This document shows positions 7,144-17,788 of a stretch of 21,378 bases of DNA, piece after piece. Position 1 is the stretch's first letter; every line of letters starts with the position of its first letter. Both the position numbers and the translations under genes were made by a program. The stretch comes from Flavobacterium sp. (lineage in GTDB: Bacteria; Bacteroidota; Bacteroidia; Flavobacteriales; Flavobacteriaceae). Under the pieces are notes generated by a model. That model was given only the letters and a program-made list of their open reading frames with translations. It was not told the origin of the DNA and searched no databases. Location of the stretch: positions 1 to 21,378 of the forward strand of contig JAAURU010000010.1 in the NCBI GenBank assembly GCA_012032075.1, in the 5' to 3' direction.

Positions 7144-10100
7144 TTGGAAAATAAATTAAAAACGCATTTTATAAATACGATTAAAAAGGGTGTGAGAACA
7201 TTAGTAGTAATGATTCCTTTTTTAGTTTATTTTCAAATAAATGCACAGGTAACAGATACCATTAAAAGCGGAGTAGATTTAGGTAAAATTAAAGCTCCAA
7301 ATCCTAAAAGTATAGTTGAAGCTTATACTTATGATCCTGTTACAGATCGTTATATTTACACTAATACTTTCGATGGTTTCAATGTAACCTATCCTTTGGT
7401 TTTAACACCAAAACAATATCAAGAATTAGTCCTACGTGAAGAAATGCGTAAATACTATCAGGAAAAATCAGCAGCTATTGATGGAAAAAAAGAAGGTAGC
7501 GAAGAGAAGAAAAAAGATTTATTACCAAGATATTATATAAGGTCTAAATTTTTTGAATCTATCTTTGGAAGTAATACCATAGACATAAAACCCACTGGTT
7601 CAGTAGAAATTGATTTAGGAGTTCGTTACACTAAACAAGATAATCCTGCTTTTTCTCCAAGAAACAGGGTTACAACAACTTTCGATTTTGATCAAAGAAT
7701 TAGTGTTGGTCTTCAAGGGAAAGTTGGAACTAGACTAAACGTTAATATCAATTATGATACACAATCTACTTTTGCCTTTCAAAATCTAATCAAATTAGAA
7801 TATGGTTCTAATGAAGATGATATCATTCAAAAATTAGAAGTAGGTAATGTTAGTTTTCCTCTTTCAAACTCATTAATAAGAGGTTCACAGAGTTTATTTG
7901 GGGTCAAAGCCCAATTACAATTTGGTAAAACAACAGTTACAGGAGTTTTTTCCGAACAAAAATCGCAAACAAAAACAGTTACTTCACAAGGCGGAGGAAC
8001 ACTTCAAGATTTTGAATTGTTCGCACAAGAATATGATTCAGACAGGCACTATTTTTTGTCGCAATATTTTAGAGATAAATACGATAAATCACTTGAATCG
8101 TATCCTTATATTAATAGTAGAGTGCAAATTACAAGAATTGAAGTATGGGTTACCAACAAACAAAACCGAATCAATTCAAATGAAAATAATTTAAGGAATC
8201 TTATTGCGCTTCAAGATATAGGTGAAGCACCATTAACTAGTTTACAGTCTCAAGAAGTTGTAGGTGTTAATCTTGTTAACAATCCATCTTTTTTATTGCT
8301 TCTCCCGATACTCCATCAGACAATAAAAATAATAGATTTAATCCAAATCAAATAGGAAGTAATTTTCTTACCCAAGCTATTAGAGAAATTGCTACTGCAA
8401 ATAATGGTTTTACAATAGGTGTAGATGAAGGTTTAGATTATGCAAAATTAGAAAATGCAAGAAAATTAACTGCTTCAGAATATTCATTTCACCCACAATT
8501 AGGTTATATTTCGTTAAATCAACGTTTGGCTAATGATGAAGTTTTAGCAGTTTCTTATCAATATACAATAGGAGATAATGTGTATCAAGTTGGAGAATTT
8601 GGAACAGATGGAGTAGATGCAACACAAGTCGATAATACAGGTATTCCATCTTCTCAAGCATTGATAGTAAAATTATTAAAAAGTAATTTAACAGCTGTTT
8701 CACAAAAAGCACCAAATTCTAATTTAACAATGCCAACATGGAATTTAATGATGAAAAATATATATCAAATTCCAGGAGCTTATCAATTACAACAAGAGGA
8801 TTTTAAATTTAATATTTTATACACTGATCCTTCTCCTTTAAACTATATTACACCTTTTACTGAAGCTAATGGGAATATACCACTTCCTTTACCTGCGGGA
8901 GTATATGAAACACCTTTATTAAATGTTTTAGATGTAGATAAATTAAATTACACTAACGATCCACAAAATGGTGGTGATGGTTTTTTCGATTTTATTCCAG
9001 GAATTACTGTCGATCCTCAATATGGTAGAATTATTTTTACTACCAAAGAACCTTTTGGAGAACTTTTGTTTGATAAACTGAGAAATAGCCCTACAGAAGA
9101 TTATAATAATCCAAATACACCAGGTTCTTACAATGTTAATCAAAACAAATATGTTTTTAGAACATTGTATAAATCTACCCAAGCTGCAGCTTTACAAGAA
9201 AGTGAGAAAAATAAATTTCAATTAAGAGGGCGTTTTAAATCGTCTGGTGGAGATGGAATTTCGATAGGAGCATTCAACGTCCCTCAGGGTTCTGTAGTTG
9301 TGCAAGCTGGTGGAAGAGTTTTAGTTGAAGGAGTAGATTATACTGTAAATTATCAATTAGGAAAAGTTCAACTATTAGATCCATCATTACAGGCTTCCAA
9401 TACACCTATAGAAATTTCAGTTGAAAACAATGCTGTTTTTGGTCAACAAACTAGACGTTTTTGGGGATTAAATGTGGAACATCAATTTAATAAAAATTTC
9501 TTAGTTGGTGGAACTATTTTAAATTTATCTGAAAGACCATTTACAAATAAATCAAACTACGGTCAGGAATCTGTTAACAATACTATTGTTGGTTTGAATA
9601 CAAATTATTCAACCGAAGTTCCTTTCTTAACAAGATTAGCAAATAAATTGCCAAATATTGATACAGATGCTCCTTCAAATCTATCATTTAGAGGGGAAAT
9701 TGCTTATTTACTTCCTGGTGCTTCAAAAGCAGATCAGTTTAATGGTGAAGCAACTACTTATGTTGATGATTTTGAAGGGTCTCAATCTTCAATAGATTTA
9801 CGTTCTCCATTGTCTTGGAGTTTAGCTTCTGTCCCATTAGAAGAAAATTATGACGGTAACCCAGATACTACGGAACCTCCTACTGACCAGTTAAGTGTTG
9901 GTTTTAAAAGAGCTAAGTTATCTTGGTATTCTATTGACCCAGTGTTCTATACACAACCACCTTCAGGTATTAATGATAATGATTTATCTTTAAACAGAAC
10001 AAGAAGAATTTTTAATAGAGAATTATTTCCAAATGTGGACATACCTCAAGGGAACACAAATGTAATTAGTACTTTAGATTTAACTTATTTCCCAAAGGAA

Positions 10101-13100
10101 AGAGGACCTTATAATTATGACCCTAATTTAGCAGCATCAAATCAATTTTCAGATATTGAAGCTCCAACTAACTGGGCTGGAATTATGCGTTCAATTAATT
10201 CAACAAATTTTGAACAGTCAAATGTTGAATATGTCCAGTTTTGGGTGTTAAGCCCTTATGGTTCTGGAACTCCTGATCAAGCTGATCCAACAAATACTGG
10301 TAAATTAGTAATCAATTTAGGTGAGATTTCAGAAGATATTCTTAAAGACGGAAGGAAGCAATACGAAAATGGTTTACCAGAAGTAGATGCAGTTACTCCT
10401 GCATTTCAAACTAATTGGTCACAAGTACCTAGTTCGCAATCTCTAGTGTATGCTTTTGATACAAATGAAGCCAATAGAGCTTTACAAGATGTTGGTTATG
10501 ATGGCTTGAATGATACTGGTGAAGCAGCTAAATTTCCTGTTTTTTCTAGTCAAAGTGATCCATCTGCGGATAATTACCAGTTTTACTTAAGTGCAACAGG
10601 TGGTGTTATTAATCGTTATAAAAATTACAATGGTTTTGAAGGAAATTCTCCTGTAAATGTTACCGATACTAACAGAGGGAATAATACGCAACCAGATGTT
10701 GAAGATATTAATCGCGATAATACAATGAACACGATTAATGCTTACTTTAAGTTTGAAGTGCCTGTTAATTCAAATCCTCAAGTAGGTCAAAATTATGTAG
10801 TTGATATTAGAGATGTAACAGAGGGCTTACCAAATGGTTCATCCGTTTCAGCTAAATGGGTGCAATATAAAATTCCTATTCAAGAATTTGCTCCTGAAAA
10901 TCAAGTGGGACCAATTTCAGATTTTCGTTCCATTCGTTTCATGAGAATGTATATGACTGGATTTTCTGATGAAATTACACTTCGATTTGGTTCTTTGGAG
11001 CTAGTAAGAGGAGAATGGAGACGCTACACTGGAACATTGGATTCTAACACACCTATAGACGTAGATCCAACAGATGACAATACAGGTTTTGATGTTGTTG
11101 CAGTAAATATTCAAGAAAATGCTAATAGACAACCTATTCCTTATGTCTCTCCTTCAGGAGTTACAAGAGAACAACTATTTAATAACAATACAGTAATTAA
11201 TCAAAATGAACAATCACTTTCACTACGTGTTTACGATAAAGATGGAGGTAGTGATGAAGGATTAGAACAAAATGATGCAAGAGCAGTTTTTAAAAATGTA
11301 AATGTAGATATGCGTCAATTTAAAAAGATGCGTATGTTTTTACATGCAGAAGCATTGCCTGCTCCAGAAGAAACAAGACCGCTTTTAGATGATCAAATGG
11401 TTGCTTTTATTCGTTTTGGAAATGATTTTACCGAGAATTTTTATCAAGTAGAGATTCCATTAAAAGTTTCTTCTCAAAATGCTGCAACTCCAGAGACAAT
11501 TTGGCCAACAGAGAACGAAATTGAATTGCCTTTAAGTTTGTTAACCAAATTAAAAGCAATTGTAATAAATAATGCGGCATCTATTCCAGCTGATGTCAAT
11601 GGTATTCGTTTTTTTAATGAACAAGATTTAGAATCGGAAAATAATAAATTGACATTAGGTATTAAAGGAAATCCAAATTTTGGTTTAATAAGAACGCTGA
11701 TGATAGGTGTTAAAAATAAATCGAATGATGTTATAAGAGGTGAAGTTTGGTTTAACGAATTAAGACTTTCTGATTTAGATAATAAAGGTGGTTATGCAGC
11801 TGTTGCTAATTTAGATACAAATATGGCCGATTTTGCTACTCTTTCTGCAACTAGTAGAGTTAGTACAATAGGTTTTGGAGGTATCGAACAAGGCCCAAAT
11901 GAAAGAAGTCGTGAAGATGTTTTTCAATATGATATTGTTAGTAACTTTAACTTAGGAAAATTAATGCCAAAAAAATGGGGTATTACTTTGCCTTTCAACT
12001 ATGCAGTGGGTGAAGAAACCATTACTCCAAAATATGATCCTTTATACCAGGATATCGAACTACAACAAATTATAGATAGTGCAGAAAGTGAAGATGAAAA
12101 ATCTAATGTTAGAAATAGAGCTATAGATTACACAAAAAGAACGAGTATTAAATTTTATAGGTGTTAAGAAAAGAACGGGCTGAAGAACAAAAGCCACATT
12201 TTTATGATGTCGAGAACGTAACATTATCCTATTCATTTAATGGGACAGAACATCATGATTATGAAATTGAAAATCTTGTAGATCAGCAAAATAGAACTAC
12301 TGTAGATTATGCTTATTCATTCAAACCGTTAACTATCGAACCGTTTAAAAATTCTCAAAAATTAAGTAAAAGTGGGTATTATAAGATGTTGCAAGATTTT
12401 AATTTTAATTTCTTACCTACAAATATTTCATTTAGTTCGAATATTATAAGACAGTTTAATAAACAACAGTTTAGATTAGTAGATGTGCAAGGAATTGGTT
12501 TAGACCCATTGTATAGAAGAAATTATTTCTTTAATTATCAATATGGATTTAATTATAATCTTACTAAATCTTTGCGAGTAAATTATACAGCTTCTTCAAG
12601 CAATATTGTTAGAAACTATTTGGATGAAGGTAATGTTCCTATTGATGGTTTAGATATTTGGGATGATTATTGGAATACAGGTCAATCCAATCAGCACAAT
12701 CAACAAATTGTTGTTAATTATGATTTACCCATAAATAAAATACCTGCGTTAAGTTTTATAAAATCAAATTACAGTTATACAGGAGATTATAATTGGCAAC
12801 GTTCTTCCGATGCTTTTGCTACATATGTTGATGAAAATGGAACAGATTGGAACTTAGGAAATACAATTCAAAATTCAAATTCACACAAGTTGAATACAAC
12901 TTTGAATATGGATTTGTTTTATAAATACATTGGTCTAACCAAAGACAGAAAAGCCAAAAAGAAAAAAGATATTGTTAAGGATACCAAAGACACTAAATCA
13001 ACTTTACCTAAACCAGGACAAAAAATAGTTGCAAAAGGAAAAACAACTAAGAATGAAGGAAACATTTTTGTAAACGGATTAATAGATATAGCAACAAGTG

Positions 13101-14397
13101 TTAAAAATATTCAAGTTAATTATACAGAAACAAATGGTACTGTTTTGCCAGGTTATTTACCAGGTTTAGGATTTTTTGGATCTTCAAAACCATCATTAGG
13201 ATTTGTATTTGGTAGTCAGTCAGATGTGCGTTATGAAGCAGCAAAACAAGGTTGGCTTACTCCTTTTCCAGAATTTAACCAAAACTTTACACAAGTAACA
13301 AACAAGAAACTAAATTACACTGCACAAGTGGAGCCTTTTGCTGATTTAAAAATTGATTTAACTGCCGATAGAATGTATGCTCAGAATTTTTCAGAACAAT
13401 ATGATACTTCAAACGGTCAGTATAATTCACGTTCACCATATAACTTTGGTAATTTTAATATTTCAACTATATTAATTAGTACGGCTTTTAGCCAAAGCGA
13501 CGAAAACTTTTCACAATCTTTTAATGATTTTAGATCAAACAGATTAAAAGTTGCCGATGCTCTTGCCAATCAATATTATGGAAGTTCAAATTATCCAAGA
13601 GATTTAGATGGTTATCCTGTTGGTTATGGGAAAAATAGTCAGCAAGTATTATTGCCAGCTTTTAGAGCCGCTTATTCAGGAAGAGAAGTGAGTAAAGAAT
13701 CTAACGCAGTTTTAAGGATATTCCATTGCCAAACTGGAATATTAAATATACAGGGTTAATGCGATACAAATGGTTTAAAGATAAGTTTAGACGTTTTTCT
13801 TTACAACATGGTTATCGTGCAAGTTATAATGTGAATTCGTATCGTACTAATCTTAATGAAGCTCCATTAGATACGAATGGTAACTTCTATGCAAATACTA
13901 TTATTTCGAATGTCAATTTAACGGAACAATTTAATCCGTTGATGCGTCTTGATTTTGAAATGAAAAGTTCTATAAAAGTATTGGCCGAAATGAAAAAAGA
14001 CAGAACTTTAAATATGAGTTTTGATAATAATCTTTTAACAGAAGTAAGCGGAAATGAATATACTATAGGTTTAGGATATAGAATAAAAGATGTAACTATT
14101 AATTCAAAATTAGCAGATAATCCTACAGGTATTATAAAGAGTGATATTAACATTAAAACAGATTTCACACTTCGAAAAAACAACACTATCGTTCGTTACT
14201 TAGATTATGATAATAATGAATTAGCAGGAGGACAAAATATATGGTCAGTGAAGTTAACAGCAGATTATTCATTTAGTAGAAATCTTACTGCTATATTTTT
14301 TTATGATCATCAATTCTCACAAGCGGTAATATCAACTTCTTTTCCAATAACAAATATCAGATCAGGATTCACTGTAAGATACAATTTCGGAAATTAA
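7144..14397 (+). CDS. sprA: Type IX secretion outer-membrane translocon SprA (Sov), reading frame interrupted by several single-base indels
   Basis: SprA is the giant beta-barrel through which type IX substrates such as gliding adhesins cross the outer membrane. Open segments: 7144-8355 (signal peptide residues about 17-35 ending YFQINAQ); a second frame from just after 8294 to 12167; a third, 12161-13759; and a fourth to 14397. Breaks: the T run 8289-8294 needs one more T (NPSFFIASPDTPSDNK follows); near 12150-12175 two extra A (in ATTAAATTTT and GAAAAGAAC) must go to read TSINFIGVKKERAEEQ; the T run 13710-13713 needs one more T (AVFKDIPLPNWNIKYTG). The net change is zero, giving about 2417 residues, close to the roughly 2400 of known SprA. 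The C-terminus RSGFTVRYNFGN is typical of a barrel end. The start is TTG (7144), 3 bp after the ruvA stop; the next ATG (7210) would cut the signal peptide. A strong hairpin follows. Long conserved coding stretches in every segment favour sequence error over a true null gene. Confidence 0.93.
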
Positions 14398-14417
14398 AAA
14401 AGCTATGCAAACGCTCT

Positions 14418-14453
14418 AAAAAAAGTATCTATATCAGAATAGGTACTTTTTTT
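14418..14453. terminator. Strong terminator after sprA
   Basis: A 15-bp stem, 14418-14432 with 14439-14453, has one T-G wobble and a 6-nt loop. It begins with seven A and ends in seven T (14447-14453), so it can work in both directions. It lies 20 bp after the sprA stop and separates the ruvA-sprA unit from gcvH. Confidence 0.85.
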
Positions 14454-14500
14454 GTTATAGTTGTTATTAAGCATAAAAATAAAAATAATGAGGAACCTGT

Positions 14501-14530
14501 TTTGGAATTAAATTATTAAAACTACATTTG
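14501..14530 (+). promoter_or_regulatory. Promoter of gcvH: TTTG (-33) and TACATTTG (-7)
   Basis: TTTG at 14501-14504 and TACATTTG at 14523-14530 are separated by 18 bp, close to the Bacteroidetes spacing. The -7 box is 27 bp before the gcvH ATG. This is the most complete promoter in the window, and it sits just after the sprA terminator. Confidence 0.7.
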
Positions 14531-14557
14531 TATAACCAAAACAAAAAGAAATAAGAA

Positions 14558-14938
14558 ATGAACATCCCAACTAATTTAAAGTACACAAAAGACCACGAAT
14601 GGGTTTCTATTGAAGGAGATATTGCAACTGTAGGTATTACAGACTTTGCACAAAAAGAATTAGGAGATATTGTATATGTTGAAGTAGAAACATTAGATCA
14701 AACTTTAGATAAAGACGAAGTTTTTGGAACAGTAGAAGCTGTTAAGACAGTTTCTGATTTATTTTTACCATTAACTGGTGAAATTATTGAATTCAATGAT
14801 TCCTTAGAATCTGATCCAGAAAAAGTAAATTCAGACCCTTATGGTGATGGATGGATGATTAAATTAAAAATAACAGATACATCTGAAATAGAACAATTAT
14901 TATCTAGTGAAGAGTACACTAAAATTATCGGAGCGTAG
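14558..14938 (+). CDS. gcvH: Glycine cleavage system H protein
   Basis: GcvH carries the aminomethyl group on a lipoyl arm between the P, T and L proteins of the glycine cleavage system in the cytoplasm. The 126-residue length is normal. It has YTKDHEWVSIEGDIATVGIT near the start, and the lipoyl site VEAVKTVSDL with K63 as the modified lysine. The end, DGWMIKLKI...LLSSEEYTKIIG, is typical of the family. The ATG at 14558 lies 27 bp from a good promoter. The downstream VanZ-like gene starts inside its last codons (32-bp overlap), so the two are coupled. No other gcv gene is in the window. Confidence 0.97.
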   Translation: MNIPTNLKYTKDHEWVSIEGDIATVGITDFAQKELGDIVYVEVETLDQTLDKDEVFGTVEAVKTVSDLFLPLTGEIIEFNDSLESDPEKVNSDPYGDGWMIKLKITDTSEIEQLLSSEEYTKIIGA

Positions 14939-15275
14939 TTATCTCATTATTGCTATTGCTTGGACATTATTGTTAACTTATTTATGTTTAACATCAATTA
15001 AAAAGGAACCCTTTCTTCCATCAATTACTAATAAAGATAAAATAGTACATTTTTTGTTTTATTTTATATTTGTTTTATTTTGGTCAAGAGCTTTTAAAAG
15101 TATTTCTTTGAGAAAACTTCTTGTAATTGTGTTAATTGCAATAGTTTATGGCATAATTATTGAGGTATTACAATCGATGTTTACTGTTTCAAGAGAAGCA
15201 GATGTTTATGATGTTTTGGCAAATGCTATAGGAGCACTAACAGCATTTATTTTTTTACAATTTTATAAAAATTAA
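14907..15275 (+). CDS. VanZ-like family membrane protein
   Basis: A 122-residue protein with about four hydrophobic segments: roughly 12-30, 47-60, 68-90 and 103-118. It has the VanZ-like landmarks DKIVHFLFYFIFVLFW in the second segment, and IIEVLQSMFTVSREADVYDV followed by LANAIGALTAFIF near the end. VanZ gives low-level teicoplanin resistance in enterococci; for flavobacterial members the role is unknown, and the name should not be read as a resistance call. The start is GTG at 14907, overlapping gcvH by 32 bp. A start further inside would lose part of the first membrane segment. It is probably cotranscribed with gcvH. Confidence 0.85.
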   Translation: MKSTLKLSERSYLIIAIAWTLLLTYLCLTSIKKEPFLPSITNKDKIVHFLFYFIFVLFWSRAFKSISLRKLLVIVLIAIVYGIIIEVLQSMFTVSREADVYDVLANAIGALTAFIFLQFYKN

Positions 15276-15336
15276 TTGTAAAAAATTTTAAAACTATTTT
15301 ATTATTAATTATATTAGCGACCTCAAAAAGAAAATT

Positions 15337-16083
15337 ATGGAAGTAAAGAAAAATCCAAATGTTGATCCAAAAAGGAATAGTACATTATTCTTTCAAATTG
15401 GTCTTGTAGCAGTTTTATTGCTAACTTATGTTGGAATAGAGTTGAAATCTGAAGATCCAAGAGTTGAAACTGAAAATTTTGCAATAACAGATAATCTAGC
15501 ATTAGATGAGGAAGATGTTATATTAACGCTTCCTCCTGTTCAAAGATTACCACCACCACCACCACCAGCTCCAGAAGTTATTGAAGTGGTTAGAAATGAA
15601 ATCAAAATTGAAAAAGAGAAAATAGAAGTATCTGAAGTTGATGAAAATAAACCAGTAGTAGTTGTTCAAGCTTCTGAAGTAGGTAGTACTGGCCCATCTT
15701 TAGATGATATTCCAGATGAGATGCCATTCGCTATCATCGAACAAATTCCTATGTTTCCTGGTTGTGAAGGAGTTGCTAAAAACAAGCAAATGGATTGTTT
15801 CAACGAAAAAATGAATGCACACATTAAGAAATATTTCAGTTATCCAGAAAGAGCTGCTGAAAATGGATCTCAAGGTTCTGTTGCTGTTCAATTTATGATT
15901 GACAAAGATGGAGTTGTTAAAGATATTCAAGTAAGAGGTAGAGGTATTAAAAGTGATGCAGATTTATTAGAAAAAGAAGCAGAAAGAATTATTTCTAAAT
16001 TACCTAAATTTACTCCAGGTAAGCAAAGAGGTAAAGCAGTAAGAGTAAAATATGGATTACCAATTACTTTTAAATTACAATAA
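15337..16083 (+). CDS. Energy transducer TonB (first copy)
   Basis: TonB is anchored in the inner membrane, spans the periplasm and passes proton-motive force from ExbBD to outer-membrane receptors. The 248 residues show a cytoplasmic head (1-15), one membrane segment (about 16-35, STLFFQIGLVAVLLLTYVGI), a proline-rich stretch LPPPPPPAP (71-79), an acidic/lysine linker, and a TonB C-terminal domain (about 134-248) with YPERAAENGSQGSVAVQFMI and GLPITFKLQ. The C-terminal domain begins MFPGC-x10-CF (C143, C154). The ATG at 15337 has a TATATTAG box (one mismatch to TAnnTTTG) 19 bp upstream. No exbB or exbD is in the window. A clear terminator follows, so this gene is probably a unit of its own. 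A similar copy starts 139 bp after its stop. Confidence 0.93.
   Translation: MEVKKNPNVDPKRNSTLFFQIGLVAVLLLTYVGIELKSEDPRVETENFAITDNLALDEEDVILTLPPVQRLPPPPPPAPEVIEVVRNEIKIEKEKIEVSEVDENKPVVVVQASEVGSTGPSLDDIPDEMPFAIIEQIPMFPGCEGVAKNKQMDCFNEKMNAHIKKYFSYPERAAENGSQGSVAVQFMIDKDGVVKDIQVRGRGIKSDADLLEKEAERIISKLPKFTPGKQRGKAVRVKYGLPITFKLQ
15550..15567 (+). repeat. Six CCA codons in tonB
   Basis: Six consecutive CCA codons encode the polyproline of the first TonB protein. Slippage in whole triplets would change the rigid linker length without breaking the frame. Confidence 0.8.
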
Positions 16084-16103
16084 AGAATTATTTTTATAAT
16101 ATT

Positions 16104-16134
16104 AAATCCCAATCTCACGATTGGGATTTTTTTT
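16104..16134 (+). terminator. Terminator after the first tonB
   Basis: A perfect 11-bp stem, AAATCCCAATC (16104-16114) with GATTGGGATTT (16119-16129), closes a 4-nt loop TCAC and runs into eight T (16127-16134). It lies 20 bp after the stop of the first tonB gene. Confidence 0.95.
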
Positions 16135-16191
16135 GGCACATAATTTGTATATGTTTTGTTAACGAGTTGTTAATATTTAAACTATATAATT

Positions 16192-16226
16192 ATGAGAGAC
16201 AAAAAATGATTTCCAAAAAAAGATGA
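16192..16226 (+). other. Two chained mini-ORFs ahead of the second tonB
   Basis: ATG at 16192 reads MRDKK-stop (TGA 16207-16209). The next ATG at 16206 overlaps that stop as ATGA and reads MISKKR-stop (TGA 16224-16226). The tonB ATG at 16223 again overlaps as ATGA. This could be a translational relay. It could also be the broken remains of a longer N-terminus like that of the first tonB, since A runs lie between them and A-run miscounts are common in this window. Confidence 0.35.
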
Positions 16227-16966
16227 AAAACAGTTTTATCTTCTTCCAGTTAGGTCTTATCGCAACAATGTTAGGTGTGCTATTTGTGCTAGAGTATAAT
16301 TTTAAAGATTCTCAAAAGACATTCACTAGTAATGAGCCTAAAATTATCGATATTACTGAAAAACCTTTTACTGATAATTTTGAAATTATCAAAAAAGTTG
16401 TTGAAAAGCCTTATGTTAAGCCTGTTGAAAAAATTGTCCCTAAAGTTATTATTCCAGAGGTTTTAAATGATTTTAAATTAAAAGATAATACAATAGAACT
16501 TCAAAAATTAAATCTTGCGTCTCAAGACAATGTTGCTAAATTAGAAAATACTTTAGATACTAATACAAGTGAAGTTCCTACTGGGAAAGAAGAAGGGCCA
16601 GTTACACCACCAAACATTAATACTGTAGAGCAATTACCTATGTTCAAAGCATGTAAAGGCTTAAGCAGATCAGAACAAAAAGCTTGTTTTGATGAGCAAC
16701 TAGTAAAAGCTATTTCAAGAAATTTAGTATATCCAGAAAATGATTTTGATAATAGAAAACAAGGAACGGCTTTAATCGAGTTTGTTATAGATGAAAATGG
16801 AAATATTACTAATGTAAAACCATTAGAAAACAATAGAGCAACTCCCGATATGAAAAAAGCAGCTGAAAAAGCGTTAAAAAAAATCCCTCAATTAATTCCT
16901 GCTAAGCAAGGAACTAAGAATGTTAGAATTAAATATGCAATTCCTATTACGTTTAAAATTAATTAA
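16223..16966 (+). CDS. Energy transducer TonB (second copy)
   Basis: A 247-residue paralog of the preceding gene. The membrane segment (about 5-24, FIFFQLGLIATMLGVLFVLE) aligns with that of the first copy, but the cytoplasmic head is almost absent. In place of polyproline there is a Lys-Pro-Val linker (KPYVKPVEKIVPKVIIPEV, 62-80). The TonB C-terminal domain (about 135-247) starts MFKAC-x10-CF (C144, C155) and ends AIPITFKIN. Linker differences suggest the copies serve different receptors or complexes; this is inference. The ATG at 16223 is used. The N-terminus may be longer if A-run errors exist upstream. Just upstream, TTGTTAA occurs twice, 11 bp apart (16156 and 16167), a possible regulator site. 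A hairpin terminator follows the gene. Confidence 0.92.
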   Translation: MKNSFIFFQLGLIATMLGVLFVLEYNFKDSQKTFTSNEPKIIDITEKPFTDNFEIIKKVVEKPYVKPVEKIVPKVIIPEVLNDFKLKDNTIELQKLNLASQDNVAKLENTLDTNTSEVPTGKEEGPVTPPNINTVEQLPMFKACKGLSRSEQKACFDEQLVKAISRNLVYPENDFDNRKQGTALIEFVIDENGNITNVKPLENNRATPDMKKAAEKALKKIPQLIPAKQGTKNVRIKYAIPITFKIN

Positions 16967-16987
16967 TTTGAATTAATAGTAAAAAAG

Positions 16988-17011
16988 AATCCCATTTCGA
17001 TGGGATTTTTT
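16988..17011 (+). terminator. Terminator after the second tonB
   Basis: A perfect 8-bp stem, AATCCCAT (16988-16995) with ATGGGATT (17000-17007), closes a TTCG tetraloop and is followed by T to 17011. It lies 21 bp after the tonB stop. Confidence 0.92.
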
Positions 17012-17014
17012 ATT

Positions 17015-17032
17015 TTTACAATGTATTGTAAA
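17015..17032. promoter_or_regulatory. Operator-like perfect dyad before deoC
   Basis: TTTACAAT-gt-ATTGTAAA is a perfect 8+8 bp inverted repeat with a 2-bp centre, ending 10 bp before the deoC ATG. It has no U-run of its own, and it sits where a promoter or transcript start should be, so a repressor site for deoC-remB is the likeliest reading. The binding protein is unknown. Confidence 0.5.
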
Positions 17033-17042
17033 CTTAAAAACC

Positions 17043-17785
17043 ATGAACATTAAACAATATCTAGACGCTACTTACTTAAAAACCGCTGAACAAGCTGGAA
17101 TTTCAAAGAAAGCAAACCTTGAAATTGTTAAAAAAAACATTCAAGAAGCTATAGAATATGGTTTTAAACTAATTATGATTCGACCAGAATTTGTTGCTTT
17201 AGCGAAAGAAATGATTGCTAATGCAAATTCAAAAGTTACAATAGGAACTGTGATTGACTTTCCTAAAGGTAATAAATCGCTAGAATTTAAACTTTCAGAA
17301 GCTAAAAAAGTAATTCAAGATGGAGTAGATGATTTAGATTTTGTTATAGATTATGAAGCTTTTAAGGAAGGAAATGTTGCTTTAGTAAAAGAACAAGTTT
17401 TAGCTTGTACAAAATTAGGATTGGAAAACAATAAAATAGTAAAATGGATTATTGAAGTTGCTGCACTAATGATCATCAAATTGTACAACTTTCTGCACTT
17501 ATTAAAAATTGTGTGGTGTGTCATTTTAAGGAATCACAATATGAAAATGTTTTTGTAAAATCGTCAACAGGTTTTTATGAAACTTTAGACGGTTCTCCAA
17601 ATGGAGCAACTGTAAAAGCAATTAAATTAATGTTAGAAAATGCTTTTCCTTTGCCAATTAAAGCTGCTGGTGGTGTAAGAAATTATGAAGAAGCAATGCA
17701 AATGATACAATTAGGAGTAAAAAGAATTGGTACTTCGGCAGCCAAAGAAATTGCAACCCATCAAGAATCAAAATCAGCCTACTAA
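17043..17785 (+). CDS. deoC: Deoxyribose-phosphate aldolase, one frameshift
   Basis: DeoC cleaves 2-deoxyribose 5-phosphate to glyceraldehyde 3-phosphate and acetaldehyde in deoxynucleoside breakdown. The first frame (17043 to about 17468) has TIGTVIDFPKG and the DDLDFVIDY aspartate region. The second frame, open from about 17471 to 17785, has the Schiff-base motif FVKSSTGF and the second lysine in IKAAGGVRNYEEA. They join at GCACTAATGATC: one base added at about 17466-17470 gives IEVAAL-x-DHQIVQLSALIKN, so the whole protein is about 247 residues, as expected. The first frame alone ends in a scrambled tail (MIIKLYNFLHL...) and would lack the catalytic lysine. An operator-like dyad lies just upstream. 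remB begins 3 bp after the stop, which suggests one transcript. Confidence 0.92.
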
Positions 17786-17788
17786 AAA

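Noticed and set aside
13887..14186. Minus-strand open frame inside sprA (and similar antisense frames in maeB, tonB and ctaB)
   Set aside because: These are shadows of strongly conserved plus-strand coding sequence.
14907..15275. Glycopeptide resistance gene
   Set aside because: VanZ-like domains are common in genomes without resistance; coupling to gcvH and lack of other van genes give no support.
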